Shown here piece after piece: positions 1-13,244 of a stretch of DNA of 64,000 nucleotides (within the stretch, counting starts at the first letter, position 1; each line of letters starts with the position of its first letter). The notes under the pieces are model-generated. The model ran no database searches. It had not been told where the DNA came from and worked only from the letters and a program-made list of their open reading frames with translations. The DNA lies in the NCBI GenBank assembly GCA_026874595.1, contig CM049308.1, forward strand, positions 49,278,124-49,342,123, written 5' to 3'. Source of the stretch: Sipunculus nudus. Its lineage: Eukaryota > Annelida > Sipuncula > Golfingiida > Sipunculidae. A program made the translations under genes and the position numbers.

Positions 1-421
1 AAAATAAAAGGAGTGATTTATTCATTGACCAGAGAAACCCATTTGGCACCAGGCTGTGGAGTTGAATATACACCATATAGCATGAAGTAGCATGGTTTAT
101 CATCCTGTTCTCCTGATCTGCTGGTCATTCACCCCCATCAGATATCTCTTGACCTTTGTTCTTGACCTTTGTCCTTGACCTTTGTCTCTTGCCCTCTCTC
201 AGTAATCACAAGTAAACTATTAGCTTAAGCTTTTTCTATGTGAACATTTTGTTACCCTTAGTTCTCATGTGACATTTTGACATTTGGCATTACTTCCTGT
301 GACATATTACAAATGTACACATTTTGTCCTGGCTTTTTGTCAGTGTACATTTTGTCCCAGACTCGTATGTAGTAAATACATTACATTTTTGTACAGCTTG
401 TGTTATTTGTCTTTGATTCAG
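1..421 (+). other. Stomatin intron, partial, with short TGACCTTTG repeats
   Basis: This is intron sequence upstream of the first stomatin exon seen here. At about 150-185 a short unit containing TTGACCTTTG repeats three times. No coding exon could be recognised. Confidence 0.6.
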
Positions 422-491
422 ATTGTACAGGAGTATGAGAGAGCTGTTATATTCCGTCTTGGTCGTGTGTTACCAGGAGCCCGGGGGCCAG
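422..491 (+). CDS. STOM: Stomatin exon (first in window)
   Basis: The acceptor is ATTCAG and the donor CAG|GTAAGG. The exon enters in phase 0 and leaves in phase 1. It encodes [20 protein letters not shown] and the following RGP, the start of the SPFH domain after the membrane hairpin. Confidence 0.9.
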
Positions 492-3400
492 GTAAGGTTA
501 ACACCCCTCTCATCTTATGTTTAGTCTACTATCCCATCATCACAGACAAAACTGGTAGATTAGTTGTAATAACATCCCTTGTACCAGAGAATCAGCTGTC
601 CCAGGTCAGGTCAGTGGAGATCACATGGGCTGCCCTCTAGTGTGTATTTCAAACACTCTCAACCTTTGCAATGGGTAGCTGCAGGCTGATATCACATACA
701 ACTTATAGGAAATCATTCTGTTTTCTTACAGATGGCAGAACACATTTTTTCTGAACTCAAATTTTCAGCATTAATTCATGATTACTTGTAAACTTGTATG
801 ATTCATTTTTTACAGTTTAACAGTAATTTAAAGACTGATAAATGTATCAAACATGTAACTGTTCCAGAGGTGCCATCCTGTATTTTGCATTGGGTCAGAA
901 TTATCATTAGTTTCTCCTTGTTGATAATAGATACCAGTGTCATTGCACATTTCTCACTTTAACGTCCGCTGCACTGTCTGCAGCTTGTGACAGAAGATTA
1001 ACTTGATCGTGAAAGTGTTGTTAATCCTATGTTGTTATTAAACACCCCTAACTTCATCAATTAAGGGTGCATGGTCTGATAAAAAAAAATTGTAACTTTT
1101 CTTCCTAGGAGTATGTCTCACTTTCATTTTGTTAATTAATGACTGCTGAGAACCCTGACCATTGGGCCAATGGTTAAAAAAATTTTAGATAGATTAACAA
1201 TGTTACTGTTATACATAATAAATGTGGCCTTTCTTTAATTAGAAGAATAAACAGGTGAGCTGTTGGTATATGTGTATTTGCACATTTTTACCAGCAGGAT
1301 GTAATATCCGTTAAACACAGAGTTACAGGAAGCTAGGGAAGTATTGATTGAGTGTGTTGTTAGTGCAGACCTGTCTCCACAGCATGATCAGAGGCCTGCC
1401 TGCAAATCAGTGTCCCTGGAGACAGTTTTAACACAGTCAGCCCCTGCCTCCAGCCTTATTTAACCAGTGTCAGGTTGCATGCTGGCTGTCTTTCTGCTGC
1501 AGTCACTGGGTCTCTACCTGAACACTATCATCAAACTTTAAATATGACAGATAACTTATCCCAGAACCCTGTACTATGACTTTTCGTTACAGGCTGCTAT
1601 GGCATATTCACTGGGGCGAGGTAATAATACCTGTTCTAGCTCAGGCGACTGAGAATTACAGGTCTCTTTGCACAGCTCAATTATTTAGGGCAGTTGCTCT
1701 GGTAAATACATGAGATTATAGGTCTATGCATTCAGCAACATAGCAACTTATCTCTCAGTATTTAAAAAAATAAATCAATATATTCATGCTGACCCTGACA
1801 TTTTCCTGGCATACTGGGGGCAGGCTTTGTTACTGTACATATGTTCATTTCAGGGACGTATACCATGTTTCAAAATGTCACATCTACTGCTGAATTTATA
1901 GATACAGAACAGAGAGAAATAATGTGCCCTGTGTATTTATGTGAGGGATAGCAACATTATATCTTGTTCCTCAGTACCTGTTATTTATGTCACACTCTGC
2001 TGGTGTCACCTCTGCTCCTGCTGAAGCTCTACATGATTTTAAACTTCCAATATATCATCAGCGGATTGATGACTGAGTCATAACAAAATGTAATATGCAA
2101 ATACTTGAGACATGACCATGCATGATGTATCTCCTCTACTAATTAGCCAGGCTCATCATGTGAGCATCGTGACCTTTTGGTTACTTGTTTCTCATGAAGC
2201 AGATCAACTCGAGCAACAGGGAACATGGACACAACATCACCTGTGTCAGATGGACATCCCTTTCATTAACAACACCTCGCCAGTTTGATGCTGTTTGAAA
2301 GGCGTGTCTTGTTCATGTAGCCCAGTACACTGTTCTTTGGAAGAAGAACTTGAATTTAAAACCGTTATAGTGTAGAGTATATTGCATCTCACGTATAGCA
2401 TTTATTAATATCTTAATTAAAAGCATTCTTTATTTCTTTTAATTTAGCAGTAGATACTTTTTCCACTGCTGATTATATATGCTCTCTTCTTTTAAGAAAT
2501 TTTGTGTGAGAGACTTCTGCACCAGCAAGTCAGTAAACAAACCAACCAACCCAGTGCATAACAACCCACTTGTCCACTAGAAAATGCTGATTAGGTGCCA
2601 GACCAGTGTATAAAATCTGTTAATATGTGTATGTTTAGGTATCAGTGCTAGTAGCTAACAAGTAACAAAAGACATGGGTTAAGTATCAAGTTTAACTGGT
2701 ATACATGTGTGGTTTGTTTCAGGTCTGTTTTTCATCATTCCATGTATGGATTCACTGATGAAGGTAGACCTCAGGACTGTGTCCTTTGATGTGCCCCCAC
2801 AAGAAGTAAGCTTGTTAAAATATGAAACTGATGCACATTCCTTGAGCTAAACATGTCTTTATATGTTTAATGAAAATTTTTGTTGCAAGCATGGATACTG
2901 GCAGATCTGTCACCAAAGTAATAATGATGTAATAATGATCACCTAACAATGCATCCAGAGTCTGTCAGTCTAAGTTATCTTGATAAATAACCAAGTCTTG
3001 CTTAGATATGTATATAGGTAAAATATATGTGAATACTGGGTATGATATTGCTGTAGGCATTCATTCATTGGTCTCACACCCTTACTATAAAGTAGACCTC
3101 ATTTTCACTGTGTCATTTTGAAGCTAGGATAAACATGATCAGTTTTGTTGTCAAGTCGGAAGATTGTTAATCAGGGTATATGATATTGCCAGTCTGATGA
3201 TGGTTATGATGTGTGTGTTTTAAGATCCTGACCAAAGACTCAGTGACAGTAGCTGTGGATGCCGTGGTGTACTACAGAGTACAGAACCCGATGGTATCGA
3301 TCGTGAACGTGGAGGACGCCTCCCGCTCCACCAGGCTCCTTTCCCAGACCACTCTCCGTAACATCCTGGGCACCAAGACGTTGTCTGAGATCCTAACCGA

Positions 3401-5931
3401 AAGGGAAGCAGTCAGTGCCATGATGCAGGTACAACGTCTTACATCAGACTTCTTTGTTTTGATTGGATCAGGAAATTAATGTTGAATACTAGCTTTGCTA
3501 ATAACCACAGAGAATTGGGTGAAAATATTTCCTTAATTGTTGTGTTTCAAACACACAGAGTGTCTTGAAATTTTGTTAATCACATCTTCTATATCAAAGA
3601 TGTGTGTCTCCTCACGTGGGTGAGGATTTTGAAATACACAACAGTTTGGCAGGAGATTCAGAGACTTCTAAAAGATGATGACTCTACTCTCAGCTTTGAT
3701 AATGAGGTAAAGATGAAGGAAGGTTAAAATGATTGTCAGACAATACAAACTTGATGAGAAGAAGTTAATGAGAATCCATTGAAAAACCCAACCTTTGCCA
3801 CAGCTCTACCATGTTTTTACCTGGAAGTGCTGCCACCTGTTGTTTGCCATGAGCACTATTCCATATTTTTAGATGTAATGGGTGCTTGTTCTCTGGTGAT
3901 AATTTGAACTATAAATTTTCAACTGATTTTGATTATGTAGTTTAAAAAAAATCAAACATGTCAGAAATATAAACAAATAATTTTTCAAAAGTTGAAAAAT
4001 AAATTTGTGTCACTTAGCTTGAACTAGTAAGTTCAAGAGTGATCAACAGACCATAAAATATGTGGTTTCTGAAAATTTTGTGAAATTGTGCATGTCCATA
4101 GACCTTGGATACCTCAATCTCATTTTACTGGTAGTACCATTTGCAATCGTTTTTGTATTTTGTCTATCCATACGTTTGCTTCAGGTGAAAATTGCTCAGA
4201 TGTGGTTCTATGTATGGGTCTGATTTTTGCATATACTACAATCTTGGAGGGTTTTCTTATAGACCTTCCTGTTTTTGTAGAAAACATCAATGTTCTTTTT
4301 CTCAGTAGCGGTTTGCCCTATTGGCCTGTAATTGTGCATGTCCATAGATCTTTGGATACTTAATCTTATATTCAAGACTGCTGGCTTCAATTGTCTCTGC
4401 GTGCTTTCCATCTGTCTGTTTGCTTCAGGTAAAATGGCTATAATCTGAGGAGTGGATGGATATATCAGCCTAAAATTTTGGCCTGTTTATCCATCTTGGA
4501 TAGCCTGACAGGTGGCTCCACCTGCTGTTCTGTAATAATAGAACACATTGATGCATTTTTACGCAGACGTGGATTGATGTCTTGGCCTGAAACTTGCGTG
4601 GTGTTTCATCTGTAGATCTGTTTTTGGTGATAATGGCACATATATGAGGAGATTAATTTGTATCACTGGTGCCACAAATATGGAGTCATGTCATGTCAGG
4701 AACATTCAATGCCTTACTTTACCCAAGCCTCTGTGATAAGGCAGGTACACATAGTCGCTAGTGGACCACCCGTATTCCAGTTAAATTTATGGTTTTCACA
4801 TGGAGTTAGAATAGACATGCAAGATATTTTTTTGTTGACTAGTTCACATTTGTTTAATTTTTGTAGCATATCCTGGATGAGGGCACAGACCCATGGGGAG
4901 TGAAGGTGGAGCGTGTGGAAATGTGAGCAAAGTTATAAACTGTATACATATCTACTGTAACACACATGATTAAAAATACAGCAAATATGATATAATGAAC
5001 CTTTAAATTTCAATCACACTGTTTATCAGCTTAACCTGCAGGCTTAATTTTATAGTTTCTGTAAATAGATCCTGTCTGTTAAAACAGTCTTTTAATTCAA
5101 TGTAATAACTTGTAATGTAATTTGAAGTGAAAGTGTTCTTTCATCCAGAGTAAATAAAAGCAAGCAGCAGGCTTATATCGAGAAGACAATAAATCAAATG
5201 GCTGATATCTTTACATGTTATACAAGCATACACTCATGTATTTGGATGACTGTTTACAGCAAGGATGTACGTCTGCCAGTCCAGCTACAGAGAGCTATGG
5301 CTGCTGAGGCTGAAGCTGCCAGGGATGCCAGAGCTAAGGTAAAGTGATAGGGCATGTATGCCAGAAAAAAAATAACAAAGCTTTAAACACTCAAACAAGG
5401 TTCCATTGTGAGTCTATAGTAGTGAATAGGCCACAGCAATAAAAATAGGATTTACAGTAAGATTAAAACACTCAAACAAGGCAGCATAGTGAGACACTAG
5501 CATAGATCTCAATTGGGATCTCTTTGCTCAGTAGTAGAGGAAACGACCGGTAATCAGAGGGTCATGGGTTCAATTCCCATATGGGGTGATCAGACTTTTT
5601 CTGTGTATTAATGTTCTATATCTCTATGCAGTTGACCAGCATGGCTATTCATGCATCTTTCTATATATATTGGATCATGATAATAGTATGTATATTTGTC
5701 TGTTTATAGGTGATTGCCGCTGAGGGAGAGCAGAAGGCCGCTCGTTCCCTGAAGGAGGCCTCTGATGTCATCAGCGAGTCCGGTTCCGCTCTACAGCTGC
5801 GTTACCTCCAGACATTGACCCAGATCTCGGCTGAAAAGAACTCCACCATCATATTCCCTCTGCCCATTGACCTGATGGGGGCCTTCATGAATAGTGGAAA
5901 GATCGGTGTGAAAACCACCTCACACATGTGA
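422..5931 (+). CDS. STOM: Stomatin (SPFH/band-7 protein), 5'-partial, six exons
   Basis: Stomatins are monotopic membrane proteins that oligomerise at the cytoplasmic face of cholesterol-rich membrane and regulate ion channels. Six exons are seen: 422-491, 2723-2805, 3225-3428, 4867-4922, 5260-5338 and 5710-5931. They join in one frame with GT-AG borders and encode 237 residues plus a stop. The product follows vertebrate stomatin almost end to end: [12 protein letters not shown] at the start of the SPFH domain, [58 protein letters not shown], then [10 protein letters not shown] and [12 protein letters not shown] near the C-terminus. Human stomatin is about 288 residues, so roughly 50 N-terminal residues, including the hydrophobic hairpin, must lie on exon(s) left of position 1. 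Which paralogue of the stomatin/MEC-2 group this is cannot be settled without the N-terminus. Confidence 0.93.
492..2722 (+). other. Stomatin intron, no recognised feature
   Basis: A 2.2-kb AT-rich intron. I see no coding similarity and no clear repeat family in it. Confidence 0.7.
2723..2805 (+). CDS. STOM: Stomatin exon: [11 protein letters not shown] segment
   Basis: The acceptor is TTTCAG and the donor GAA|GTAAGC. The 83 bases take the frame from phase 1 to phase 0. It encodes [11 protein letters not shown], then [14 protein letters not shown], the conserved early SPFH strand region. Confidence 0.9.
3225..3428 (+). CDS. STOM: Stomatin exon: central SPFH domain
   Basis: This exon has 68 codons and phase 0 at both ends. 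It contains [19 protein letters not shown] and [20 protein letters not shown], the most conserved part of the stomatin core. The donor is CAG|GTACAA. Confidence 0.93.
4085..4580. repeat. Intronic tandem duplication, about 246-bp period
   Basis: The phrase ATTGTGCATGTCCATAGA begins at 4085 and again near 4331. Both are followed by related sequence that includes GTTTGCTTCAGGT. The second copy ends near CAGGTGGCTCCACCTG (4509-4524), an imperfect palindrome that recurs in other repeats in this window. It looks like a decayed dispersed repeat inside a stomatin intron. Confidence 0.55.
4867..4922 (+). CDS. STOM: Stomatin exon: [11 protein letters not shown]
   Basis: A short 56-base exon from phase 0 to phase 2. 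The acceptor is TTGTAG and the donor AT|GTGAGC. It encodes [18 protein letters not shown]; the following Ile codon is split across the intron. Confidence 0.9.
5260..5338 (+). CDS. STOM: Stomatin exon: [13 protein letters not shown]
   Basis: The acceptor is TTACAG and the donor AAG|GTAAAG. It completes the split Ile codon, then encodes [19 protein letters not shown], the start of the C-terminal helix. Confidence 0.91.
5517..5592 (+). repeat. tRNA-derived SINE head (tRNA-like), in stomatin intron
   Basis: The segment has a D-arm-like TTGCTCAGTAGTAGAG and a perfect T-arm: ATGGG (5564-5568), loop TTCAATT, CCCAT (5576-5580). This matches RNA polymerase III A and B boxes. The anticodon arm does not fold canonically and the acceptor stem pairs poorly, so it is read as the head of a tRNA-derived SINE or a tRNA pseudogene rather than a working tRNA gene. 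Confidence 0.5.
5710..5931 (+). CDS. STOM: Stomatin terminal coding exon
   Basis: The acceptor is TTATAG and the stop is TGA at 5929-5931. It encodes the C-terminal helix and oligomerisation segment ([22 protein letters not shown]). The last residues are lineage-specific. The leading GTG is an internal valine codon, not a start. Confidence 0.92.
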   Translation: MIAAEGEQKAARSLKEASDVISESGSALQLRYLQTLTQISAEKNSTIIFPLPIDLMGAFMNSGKIGVKTTSHM

Positions 5932-8828
5932 ATCAGTCCCTAACACAGTCCCATTCTGTTGAATCAGAAAGGGCTTAATATGACTGGGGTGACAATAATA
6001 TCACTATACCATATCCACCTCTATTTTATCCAAGTCATCAGAATAAAGAAATCCTTTGGCACTGTAATTAATGTGAATGCTATGCTGTGACTGGATCATG
6101 CGTGGTTGGTCAATTATAAACTTGTATTTTGTAAGGTTTATCTCTTGACAGTTTAAATAAATGGAATATACTTCCATTGGAAGGGAAACATCATGGCTTT
6201 TTACCAATATAGTTAATGTTGTGAGACAAAGGGAACTAATGAACTTTTTATTAAGGTATTCTGGCTGCAGCATATAAAAATAATGTTGAGATATTAAACA
6301 GTGGCCAAGCATGACTCTGAATAACTTATAAAAAACCACAATTCATTAAGTAAAGCATGCTAAGGTTTTATCCCAGAACACCATTTATCAAAGAGCTGAT
6401 CACATGGTAAAAAATTCAGCTTGTCAGAGGGCCAGTGTGCAAATGTATACAAGGCATTGAGACATAAACCCTTATGATATCTGTGCTTGAATGGTAATAT
6501 CAGCCTGTAAAATGCACAGCGCAGGTGCCTCATCTACAAGATACATCATGCAGTTACAGACAACAGTCACTGACAGACTTACCCATGCATAATGTGCTGT
6601 ATACTTTCATCCAAGATGTACTTGTCACAAGATTCCCAGTATAATGTTTTCCAGAGTTTGAATTTGTAATTATTACTTTTTACTTTGGGAAGACACCTGA
6701 AATTGCATATGGTTGACTTTGAGTGGTTGTGCATTGTCTGATGTTCAGTTAGCACACCTTTTGTGGACACAGAGTTCTGTGTCTATGTGATACAGTGATA
6801 GGCCTATGTGTATCAACATGTGACCTTGTTATGATATCAACTAATCACTGACAATCTGCTGTTTAACTGCAAGCTATATAATATCAGTGGTCTGGGCTCT
6901 TTGTTTTTTTTTCTGTTAATTTCATTTATTATCGGTTATTTAAATATATAAAAGTTTCTTTGAACTACTATCACCATTATTCTGTGCTGGGTCAGACATG
7001 AACCATTTACAGGGAGAATCTAATGTAAGCCTTATGTGCCACATGTTTTTCTTCACTCGGTCTGACAGTCCATATACTCACAGGATGCAAACATTCATGT
7101 TTGTGTGTTAATATATTTATATACTCACACACTTAAAAAATTGTAGAGAGCCTACTTTTGGAAATATTGTAAATATTTGTATTTTAATTTTAGAAAATAA
7201 TTTCTAATCAATTTCCTACTGAATTTTGTATGTTCATGATGTATAATCAAGGCCTATGTAGCATGTGATGTAGTAAACATTTATATATACTGCATGCTAA
7301 ATCTGATGCTTATTATGCTGATTCTTGTATAATTATTGTCAAGTAAAGCAGGCTGTAGCAAAGCGCTGTATAGAAAAAAATTTAATCCTGGAAATTGGTT
7401 TTATTTCATTGTAAATTGTATTAGTTGATTTTATTGTAAATTTTAAATTATGCTGCAGATTTGTTTTGGTATAGGGCATTGGTAAATTTCCAATTCCCTC
7501 TGTTTCTTACTTATTTTTGAGCTCTGTATTTATAACTTCTGCAGTTAATGTAAATTTTATACCAGTATAAGGTTGACAAATGTAGAATTATTTTCTTTCA
7601 AAAGGCCAGTAACTGTTTTCACATGAAATTTTGTATGTACTTGATATGGATGTAATACTAATTACAGTTTTGTTGCACAAACAGGAACACAGAGCAGTTC
7701 TGTTTATATATTCTACATTTGGTCTTCTTTACATCAAAAACATAAGATAAGTCCATCAGCAATGTGGTGAAGGTCGGCCAGGAGGTGAGGGTTCAAGGTC
7801 AGGACATCAGATTACATTTTAATGTATTTATCAGGAGCAGATGATATACTCTTATAAGTATCAAAAACAGTAAATATGAGGAAAGTACACAAATATGTGT
7901 GATGTTTCAAAAGCTGATCAAGTATCAGTGCAGTATCCATTTGATTTCACACTTAGGGAAATCACATGACAGAATCACTAGTCCTGTTTACTTGTTTTTG
8001 ATACTGGAGACAAAATTTGTTATCACGTACAACCCTTGTAGATAATTGTAACTGTTACTAAACCTGTGTAAGTTGTCTTGCAATTCCAGTGTTTTGTAAG
8101 ATAATGTTAGCACAAGCCTTAAGTGTTGATATTTGTAAATTTAGCATGTTTCATTGTTTTCAAAATTGTTGAATCACTTTTAAAGTATAAGGCTGAGTGT
8201 ATTTTATAAATATCGCATTCTTATTCTTGTACACAGGCTGCATAGTTGCAAAGATGTTCTGACTGCAGTGTATGAAATTAAATTGTGGAACAGCTCTTTT
8301 AGGCACAGGGTAAAACAAGACCAACCACTACATAATGAACATTTAGTGTATACATGAAATGCATTTTTATTATTAGAGTTTTAGAATTGTTCATATTTAA
8401 TAGGAGAATAATATCCAGACATAATTGCAACAGTTTATTATTTTGTTCCTAAATGGTTTTGCTCATAATTGCAAATCCTGAAAGTGATATAATCAAGTAG
8501 TAATTTTTATTTCAACTGTAGATTTTTGAACTTACACTAATGACCAGCAGCTGTGCCACATCTGTACATCACATGCAACAAAGACATTTTAGTAGTGTTT
8601 GTATGCCTTCTGGTGTTGTTATGAGGTTGTTTCTTTTGTACAATAAAAATCTGGATGGATAACCCTGAGAGCATTGTGGTTTGTGAAAAACAGCTGATGT
8701 TCGACGATACAGCACTTTTATCCTCTACAGCACAAAATGAATGCCCCTCATGTTGTGTCATAGATTAGCTCATGAATGCAAGAATGACTTTTACCAAAGG
8801 ATATCAAAGGATCACATTTTGAAGCAGA
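5932..8828 (+). other. Stomatin 3' UTR and intergenic DNA
   Basis: AT-rich sequence with no gene recognised. Candidate poly(A) signals AATAAA lie at 6156-6161 and 8642-8647; the sequence does not show which is used. Open frames on the minus strand here have no recognisable similarity. Confidence 0.6.
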
Positions 8829-11800
8829 CTCACGTTTTTACCTAATAATACCAACCAAACTGTGATAAAGTCCATGACTCGCGTTTATACCTAATAATAC
8901 CAACCAAACTGTGGTAAAGTCCATGACTCACGTTTATACCTAATAATACCAGCCAAACTGATAAAGTCCATGACACCCGTTTATACCTAATAATACCAAC
9001 CAAACTGATCAAGTCCATGACTCCTGTTTATACCTAATAATACCAACCAAACTGTGATAAAGTCCATGACTCGCGTTTATACCTTATAATACCAACCAAA
9101 CTGATAAAGTCCATGACTCCCGTTTATACCTAATAATACCAACCAAATTGATAAAAGTCCATGACTCCCGTTCATACCTAATAATACCAACCAAACTGAA
9201 AAAAGTCCATGACTCCCGTTCATTCCTTATTATACAAGCCAAACTGTGGTAAAGTCCATGACTCCCGTTTATACCTAATAATACCAACCAAACTGGTAAA
9301 GTCCATGACTCCCGTTTATACCTAATAATACCAACCAAACTGATAAAGTCCATGACTCCCGTTTATACCTAATAATACAAACCAAACTGATAAAGTCCAT
9401 GACTCCCGTTTATACCTAATAATACCAACCAAACTGGTAAAGTCCATGACTCCCGTTTATACCTAATAATACCAGCCAAACTGATAGAGTCCATGACTCC
9501 CGTTTATACCTAATAATACCAACCAAACTGGTAAAGTCCATGACTCCCGTTCATACCTAATAATACCAACCAAACTGAAAAAAAGTCCATGACTCCCGTT
9601 CATACCTTATTATACAAGCCAAACTGTGGTAAAGTCCATGACTCCCGTTTATACCTAATAATACCAACCAAACTGGTAAAGTCCATGACTCCCGTTTATA
9701 CCTAATAATACTAACCAAACTGATAAAGTCCATGACTCCCGTTTATACCTAATAATACAAACCAAACTGATAAAGTCCATGACTCCCGTTTATACCTAAT
9801 AATACCAACCAAACTGGTTAAGTCCATGAATCCCGTTTATACCTAATAATACCAGCCAAACTGATAAAGTCCATTACTCCCGTTTATACCTAATAATACC
9901 AACCAAACAGGTAAAGTCCATGACTCCCGTTTATACCTAATAATACCAGCCAAACTGTGATAAAGTCCATGATTCCCGTTTATACCTAATAATACAAGCC
10001 AAACTGTGGTAAAGTCCATGACTCCCGTTTATACCTAATTATACCAGCCAAACTGTGATAAAATCCATGACTCCCGATTATACCTAATAATACCAGCCAA
10101 ACTGATAAAAGTCCATGACTCCCGTTTATACCTAATAATACCAGCCAAACTGTGATAAAGTCCATGACTCCCGTTTATACCTAATAATACCAACCAAACT
10201 GATAAAAGTCCATGACTCCCGTTCATACCTAATAATACCAACCAAACTGAAAAAAGTCCATGACTCCCGTTCATTCCTTATTATACAAGCCAAACTGTGG
10301 TAAAGTCCATGACTCCCGTTTATACCTAATAATACCAACCAAACTGGTAAAGTCCATGACTCCCGTTTATACCTAATAATACCAACCAAACTGATAAAGT
10401 CCATGACTCCCGTTTATACCTAATAATACAAACCAAACTGATAAAGTCCATGACTCCCGTTTATACCTAATAATACCAACCAAACTGGTAAAGTCCATGA
10501 CTCCCGTTTATACCTAATAATACCAGCCAAACTGATAAAGTCCATGACTCCCGTTTATACCTAATAATACCAACCAAACTGGTAAAGTCCATGACTCCCG
10601 TTTATACCTAATAATACCAACCAAACTGATAAAGTCCATGACTCCCGTTTATACCTAATAATACCAACCAAACTGATAAAGTCCATGACTCCCGTTTATA
10701 CCTAATAATACCAACCAAACTGGTTAAGTCCATGACTCCCGTTTATACCTAATAATACCAGCCAAACTGATAAAGTCCATTACTCCCGTTTATACCTAAT
10801 AATACCAACCAAACTGGTAAAGTCCATGACTCCCGTTTATACCTAATAATACCAGCCAAACTGTGATAAAGTCCATGATTCCCGTTTATACCTAATAATA
10901 CCAGCCAAACTGTGATAAAGTCCATGACTCCCGTTTATACCTAATAATACCAACCAAACTGGTAAAGTCCATGACTCCCGTTTATACCTAATAATACCAA
11001 CCAAACTGATAAAGTCCATGACTCCCGTTTAAACCTTATAATACAAACCAAACTGATAAAGTCCATGACTCCCGTTTATACCTAATAATACCAACCAAAC
11101 TGTGGTAAAGTTCATGACTCCCGTTTATACCTAATTATACCAGCCAAACTGTGATAAAATCCATGACTCCCGATTATACCTAATAATACCAGCCAAACTG
11201 ATAAAAGTCCATGACTCCCGTTTATATTTAATAATACCAGCCAAACTGTGATAAAGTCCATGACTCCCGTTTATACCTAATAATACCAACCAAACTGGTA
11301 AAGTCCATGACTCCCGTTTGTACCTAATAATACCAACCAAACTGATAAAGTCCATGACTCCCGTTTATACCTAATAATACAAACCAAACTGATAAAGTCC
11401 ATGACTCCCGTTTATACCTAATAATACCAACCAAACTGGTAAAGTCCATGACTCCCGTTTATACCTAATAATACCAGCCAAACTGATAAAGTCCATGACT
11501 CCCGTTTATACCTAATAATACCAACCAAACTGGTAAAGTCCATGACTCCCGTTTATACCTAATAATACCAGCCAAACTGTGATAAAGTCCATGAATCCCG
11601 TTTATACCTAATAATACCAGCCAAACTGATAAAAGTCCATGACTCCCGTTTATACCTAATAATACCAACCAAACTGGTCAAGTCCATGACTCCCGTTTAT
11701 ACCTTATAATACCAGCCAAACTGATAAAGTCCATGACTCCCGTTTATACCTAATAATACCAGCCAAACTGTGATAAAGTCCATGACTCCCGTTTATACCT

Positions 11801-13080
11801 AATAATACCAACCAAACTGGTAAAGTCCATGAATCCCGTTTATACTTAATAATACCAGCCAAACTGTGATAAAGTCCATGACTCCCGTTTATACCTAATA
11901 ATACCAGCCAAACTGATAAAGTCCATGACTCCCGTTTATACCTAATTATACCAGCCAAACTGTGATGAAGTCCATGATTCCCGTTTATACCTAATAATAC
12001 AAGCCAAACTGTGGTAAAGTCCATGACTCCCGTTTATACCTAATTATACCAGCCAAACTGTGATAAAATCCATGACTCCCGATTATACCTAATAATACCA
12101 GCCAAACTGATAAAAGTCCATGACTCCCGTTTATACCTAATAATACCAGCCAACTGTGATAAAGTCCATGACTCCCGTTTATACCTAATAATACCAACCA
12201 AACTGGTAAAGTCCATGACTCCTGTTTATACCTAATAATACCAGCCAAACTGTGATAAAGTCCATGACTCCCGTTTATACCTAATAATACCAACCAAACT
12301 GTGATAAAGTCCATGACTCCCGTTTATACCTAATAATACCAACCAAACTGTGATAAAGTCCATGACTCCCGTTTATACCTAATAATACCAACCAAACTGA
12401 TAAAGTCCATGACTCCCGTTTATACCTAATAATACCAGCCAAACTGTGGTAAGTCCATGACTCCCGTTTATACCTAATAATACCAACCAAACTGTGATAA
12501 AGTCTATGACTCCCGTTTATACCTAATAATACCTACCAAACTGTGGTAAAGTCCATGAATCCCGTTTATACCTAATAATACCAACCAAACTGATAAAGTC
12601 CATGACTCCCGTTTATACCTAATAATACCAACCAAAGTGTGGTAAAGTCCATGACTCCCGTTTATACCTAATAATACCAGCCAAACTGATAAAGTCCATG
12701 ACTCCCGTTTATATCTAATAATACCAGCCAAACTGATAAAGTCCATGACTCCCGTTTATACCTAATAATACCAACCAAACTGTGGTAAAGTCCATGACTC
12801 CCGTTTATACCTGTTCAAACAAGCCAACTGTGGTTAAGTCCATGACTTCCGTTTTACCTGATAATACAAGCCAAAGTGTGGTAAAGTGTATGACTCCCGT
12901 TTATACATGATACATGATAATACAAGCAAAACTGTGTTCAAGTCCATGACTCCCTTTAATGCTTGATCATATACAAGCCAAACGTTGCATGTGATAAAGT
13001 GAATGACTCCCGATTATATATACTTGTTAATATAAGCCATAATCTGGATAAAGTCCACGACTGCCGTTTATACCCAGCTG
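8829..13080. repeat. 47/49-bp satellite array, about 85-90 copies
   Basis: Head-to-tail monomers contain AAGTCCATGACTCCCGTTTA and CCTAATAATACCAACCAAAC. The basic unit is 47 bp. Variants with CTGTGATAAAG or CTGTGGTAAAG are 49 bp. Copies are very similar through the middle and decay after about 12800, where TTATACCTGTTC and other variants appear. It lies between stomatin and the Dispatched-like gene. Because 47 is not a multiple of three, the minus strand reads through all frames and creates long spurious open frames. Confidence 0.95.
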
Positions 13081-13160
13081 TTTATTCAAGCCATATTATT
13101 TGGGTCAAATCACAAAGTAGTTATCATCACCAGGGCTTTTGTGTGATCGGTGTGTATATA

Positions 13161-13168
<8 letters not shown>

Positions 13169-13241
<73 letters not shown>
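13169..13241. repeat. (GA)n microsatellite
   Basis: About 36 uninterrupted GA dinucleotides immediately after a short GT run. Confidence 0.97.

Positions 13242-13244
<3 letters not shown>

Noticed and set aside
284-640. 118-residue frame covering the first stomatin exon
   Set aside because: Only 422-491 is exonic; the rest is intron read-through beyond a clear GTAAGG donor.
5517-5592. Functional tRNA gene
   Set aside because: T-arm and D-arm are good, but the anticodon stem and acceptor stem do not pair properly; better as a SINE head.
6004-6339. 111-residue minus-strand frame downstream of stomatin
   Set aside because: AT-rich, no family similarity, lies in the probable 3' UTR.
9084-12746. 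Series of minus-strand open frames of 67-107 residues with GINGSHGL / RYKRESWTL repeats
   Set aside because: They are translations of the 47-bp satellite in rotating frames; no start context, splice sites or family similarity.
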